This document shows positions 42,479 to 44,801 of a stretch of DNA of 44,801 nt, piece by piece. Source of the stretch: Acidobacteriota bacterium (GTDB lineage Bacteria; Acidobacteriota; Holophagae; Thermotomaculales; Thermotomaculaceae); assembly GCA_013151025.1 (NCBI GenBank), contig JAADJC010000091.1:73907-118707 (forward strand), written 5' to 3'. The notes beneath the pieces are model-generated. The model was not told the origin of the DNA, made no database searches, and worked only from the letters and a program-made list of their open reading frames with translations. Position numbers and translations under genes: made by a program. Every line of letters starts with the position of its first letter. Within the stretch, counting starts at the first letter, position 1.

Positions 42479-42690
42479 CCGGCAGATCCGCCGTGGATAG
42501 TGGATGGTGAATGGTTGGGGAAAAGATGGACAATTCCTTTCCCTTATATATTTGCACTGACTCAAATCGGCGCAGCTGCTGAGACGGATAATAAGTTGGG
42601 GAAAAACAAGAAACCAGGTAATTCTCTCTCTTTTCTTTTTTTGAACCATCCACAATTCACGCGGTCCGTCGGGCCGCTCCCTCCGCCGGT
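42479..42690. repeat. Family C palindromic element with GC hairpin cap
   Basis: Left arm GTGGATAGTGGATGGTGAAT (from 42493) and right arm GAACCATCCACAATTCAC (42643-42660) are imperfect reverse complements; AAAAGA and TCTTTT extend the pairing inwards. GGCGGA and TCCGCC flank the sthA stop as a small hairpin. After the right arm comes GCGGTCC-GTC-GGGCCGC (42661-42677), nearly the same as the cap of family B copy 2 at 6442-6463. Confidence 0.75.
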
Positions 42691-42753
42691 GGACAGATTT
42701 GTGGAACGATTGTTGCAAATAAAAAAAACGAAACGTCGAGAACGGAGGAAAAA

Positions 42754-44801
42754 ATGAAAAAAATTCTTGTATCTATTCTCTTGCTGTCGTGTATCGTGCC
42801 ACTGATGGCCAAACCGGTGGAGAAACCATCTCCCGATAAAACCCTTTCTCCCTATTTCTTTGTAAAATCCGATGACCCTTCGGTGGACAGACTGCCGTTG
42901 AAGGCGACTTCAGCGAAGGTCACCATCGTTGGGGTAATTGCCGATGTGACGGTGACCCAGGAATACCGTAACGTCGGGGAAAAGCCGCTGGAAGCCACCT
43001 ATATTTTCCCCGGTTCCACCCGTGCGGCGGTATACGGTATGAAAATGACCATCGGGAAGCGAACTCTTGTGGCGAAGATTGAAGAGCGGCAGAAGGCCCG
43101 CCAGGATTATGAACAGGCCAGAAACGAAGGGCGGAGCGCCTCTCTTCTGGAACAGCAGCGGCCCAATGTGTTTCAGATGAGCGTAGCGAATATTATGCCC
43201 GGTGATGTGATCAAAGTGGAATTAAAGTACACCGAACTTCTCGTTCCCACCGACGGTGTGTACAATTTTGTTTATCCCACGGTGGTGGGCCCCCGCTATT
43301 CGGAAACACCGGACGAGCCGGATCAGCCGGACAAATGGGTAAAAAATCCCTACCTTCATCAGGGAGAAGTCGCCCCATACACCTTCGGCCTTTCGGTGGA
43401 TATTTCTTCCCCCATTCCGGTTCAGGACGTATTCAGCCCCAGTCACAAAATCAACGTGGCTTTCGACGGGCCGAAGATGGCGATGATTCATCTGGATAAG
43501 AGTGAAAAAACCGGTGGAAACCGTGATTTTATCCTGAATTACCGCCTGTCCGGGGAAAAGATTCAATCGGGGTTGATGTTGTACAGGGGGAAAAGCGAAA
43601 ACTTCTTTCTTTTGATGGCAGAGCCGCCGAAACGGGTGAGCCCGGAAGAAATTCCACCCCGGGACTACGTGTTTATTGTGGATGTGTCCGGTTCCATGCG
43701 GGGATTTCCCCTGGACATTTCCAAAGCCCTGCTGAAAAAGCTGATTTCCTCGTTGAAACCCACAGACAGTTTCAATGTACTGCTCTTTTCAGGGGGGAAC
43801 CGTTTACTGAGCCCAACATCACTTCCCGCCACAAAGGAAAATGTTAAACAAGCTGTCACACTCATTGACAATCTTCGGGGAGGCGGTGGAACACGGCTCC
43901 TTCCCGCCATGAAAAAGGCATTGGCACTTCCGATGAATGAGGGCGTATCACGGAGCATGGTGGTGGTCACTGACGGCTATGTGTCTGTGGAAAAAGCCAC
44001 TTTTCAGATGATCCGTGAAAACCTCAACAATTCCAACCTTTTTGCCTTTGGAATCGGCAGCTCAGTAAACCGCTATCTCATCGAGGGAATGGCAAGGGCC
44101 GGACTGGGAGAACCTTTTGTGATTACCAACCCGAAAGATGCGGCAAAAACGGCGGAAAAGTTCCGAAGCTACATTCAGTCACCGGTACTGACAGACATCA
44201 AAGTCAACTTTGACGGATTTGATGTATACGACGTGGAACCGGTGTCCATTCCAGACCTTTTTGCCGGCCGCCCGGTAGTGATGTTCGGCAAATGGAAGGG
44301 CAAAATGGCAGGGAAGGTCACTGTCACCGGTATTTCCGGAAAGGGTTCGTACAAAGCCGAATTCAAAGTCACAGACAAACTGAACCGCAAAAAAAATGCG
44401 GCGCTCCGCTACCTCTGGGCCCGTACCCGTATCGCGGAATTGTCCGACTACGCAAGATTCGACGAATCCGAAATCAAGCCCACTGTTACCGAATTGGGTC
44501 TGAAATACAACCTCCTGACCGCCTACACATCCTTCGTGGCCATTGACACGAAAATCCGAAACAAAGACGGCAAACCGGTAACTGTGAAGCAACCGTTGCC
44601 ACTGCCCCAGGGCGTGTCCGACACGGCTGTGGGTGGCAGCAGGAAGATGGCGTATGTTCGACGGAGACCCCCTATGGCGGTAACAATGCCATCTCCCCAA
44701 GCAGGTATGGCGGTACGGGAATCCGTGGGTGGCGCTACCGTCAGTCCGGAAATGCCGGAACCAATTGTCGTGAAACCGACACTTCGGGGACTGGACAAAC
44801 T
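42754..44801 (+). CDS. VIT and von Willebrand A domain protein, exported (3' end outside window)
   Basis: 682 codons visible, with no stop before the window ends. ATG 42754 follows GGAGG by five bases. A signal peptide (MKKILVSILLLSCIVPLMA) marks export. Residues about 38-165 form a VIT domain: VTVTQEYRNVGEKPLEATYI, FPGSTRAAVYGMKMTIG and EERQKARQDYEQARNEG are its standard phrases. A VWA domain follows, with an intact MIDAS D310-x-S312-x-S314 in FIVDVSGSMRG, then VVVTDGYVS. Residues 540-620 (YLWARTRIAELSDYARF ... GLKYNLLTAYTSFVAID) are the typical region after VWA in bacterial VIT proteins. The tail is Pro/Met/Val-rich. These proteins resemble inter-alpha-trypsin inhibitor heavy chains and are thought to mediate metal-dependent adhesion or assembly at the cell surface; no enzyme activity is known. 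Confidence 0.92.
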   Translation, partial: MKKILVSILLLSCIVPLMAKPVEKPSPDKTLSPYFFVKSDDPSVDRLPLKATSAKVTIVGVIADVTVTQEYRNVGEKPLEATYIFPGSTRAAVYGMKMTIGKRTLVAKIEERQKARQDYEQARNEGRSASLLEQQRPNVFQMSVANIMPGDVIKVELKYTELLVPTDGVYNFVYPTVVGPRYSETPDEPDQPDKWVKNPYLHQGEVAPYTFGLSVDISSPIPVQDVFSPSHKINVAFDGPKMAMIHLDKSEKTGGNRDFILNYRLSGEKIQSGLMLYRGKSENFFLLMAEPPKRVSPEEIPPRDYVFIVDVSGSMRGFPLDISKALLKKLISSLKPTDSFNVLLFSGGNRLLSPTSLPATKENVKQAVTLIDNLRGGGGTRLLPAMKKALALPMNEGVSRSMVVVTDGYVSVEKATFQMIRENLNNSNLFAFGIGSSVNRYLIEGMARAGLGEPFVITNPKDAAKTAEKFRSYIQSPVLTDIKVNFDGFDVYDVEPVSIPDLFAGRPVVMFGKWKGKMAGKVTVTGISGKGSYKAEFKVTDKLNRKKNAALRYLWARTRIAELSDYARFDESEIKPTVTELGLKYNLLTAYTSFVAIDTKIRNKDGKPVTVKQPLPLPQGVSDTAVGGSRKMAYVRRRPPMAVTMPSPQAGMAVRESVGGATVSPEMPEPIVVKPTLRGLDK

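Noticed and set aside
40931-42718. 595-codon open frame on the minus strand opposite the sthA-like gene
   Set aside because: It is antisense to a gene with complete flavoprotein motifs, resembles no protein family and has a Cys/His/Arg-rich shadow-like composition.

Overview
The window looks like an ordinary bacterial chromosome of medium G+C. The genes point to a Gram-negative, heterotrophic organism with an envelope. They include a TonB-dependent outer-membrane receptor, Tat translocase, bifunctional PBP1A, a secreted tricorn-type protease, a VIT/VWA protein, large secreted repeat proteins, ATP-dependent PEP carboxykinase, QueH and an SthA-type transhydrogenase. The mixture is reminiscent of Acidobacteriota or a similar deep-branching phylum, but I saw no rRNA or marker gene that fixes this, so the assignment is tentative. 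There is no CRISPR array, phage, complete insertion sequence or rRNA operon.

Layout. (1) 1-6.2 kb is a surface-glycan island. It holds the C-terminal part of an STT3-like membrane protein, a frameshifted FAD-dependent oxidoreductase, a polytopic GT-C-type glycosyltransferase, and an intact paralogue of the broken oxidoreductase. The left 3 kb is visibly A+T-richer than the rest. (2) 6.2-6.85 kb is a gene-poor scar with two tandem palindromic repeats and a decayed sulfatase C-terminus. (3) 6.9-12.5 kb carries a small membrane protein, a zinc-ribbon protein, a BtuB-like receptor, then mazG, mnmA and an unknown coupled gene. (4) 12.7-13.7 kb (minus) is a one-TM histidine kinase overlapped by a small eight-cysteine protein. 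(5) 14.0-18 kb holds an aspartate-type aminotransferase translationally coupled to pckA (amino acid to oxaloacetate to PEP), then queH. (6) 18.1-19.4 kb (minus) is tatA-tatB-tatC. (7) 19.6-28.1 kb has a secreted LVIVD propeller protein, tRNA-Gly(CCC), a thiamine-binding-family gene overlapping a PBP1A gene, pepF and nadC. (8) 28.2-34.9 kb has a 1071-residue secreted repeat protein, a strong terminator and a convergent tricorn protease. (9) 35-38.3 kb encodes an ICMT-like methyltransferase, a sodium/solute symporter and a dGTPase-like HD hydrolase. (10) 38.35-40.9 kb (minus) is pabA-pabB-pabC with overlapping frames (p-aminobenzoate branch of folate synthesis). (11) 41-44.8 kb has an sthA-like gene and a 3'-truncated VIT/VWA gene.

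The most unusual signal is not a gene. At least three kinds of 130-150 nt imperfect palindrome sit at gene 3' ends. Their arms are made of short quasi-repeated words: ACAAG/CTTAAG words (family A), GAATGTTAAAT words (family B) and GTGGATGGT words (family C). In several cases the element supplies the last codons or the stop of the neighbouring gene, and one family B copy and the family C copy end in the same GC-rich hairpin. A second notable signal is an uncharacterised module of about 100 residues (core W-x-G-[ILF]-[AT]-[LIF]-x-N, later [TS]DLF). It forms the C-termini of both large secreted proteins, two copies in one and about four in the other. Other points are a decayed duplicate oxidoreductase, a sulfatase relic, a 120-nt terminal-inverted-repeat element carrying a promoter, and apparent leaderless transcription of queH and pabA.
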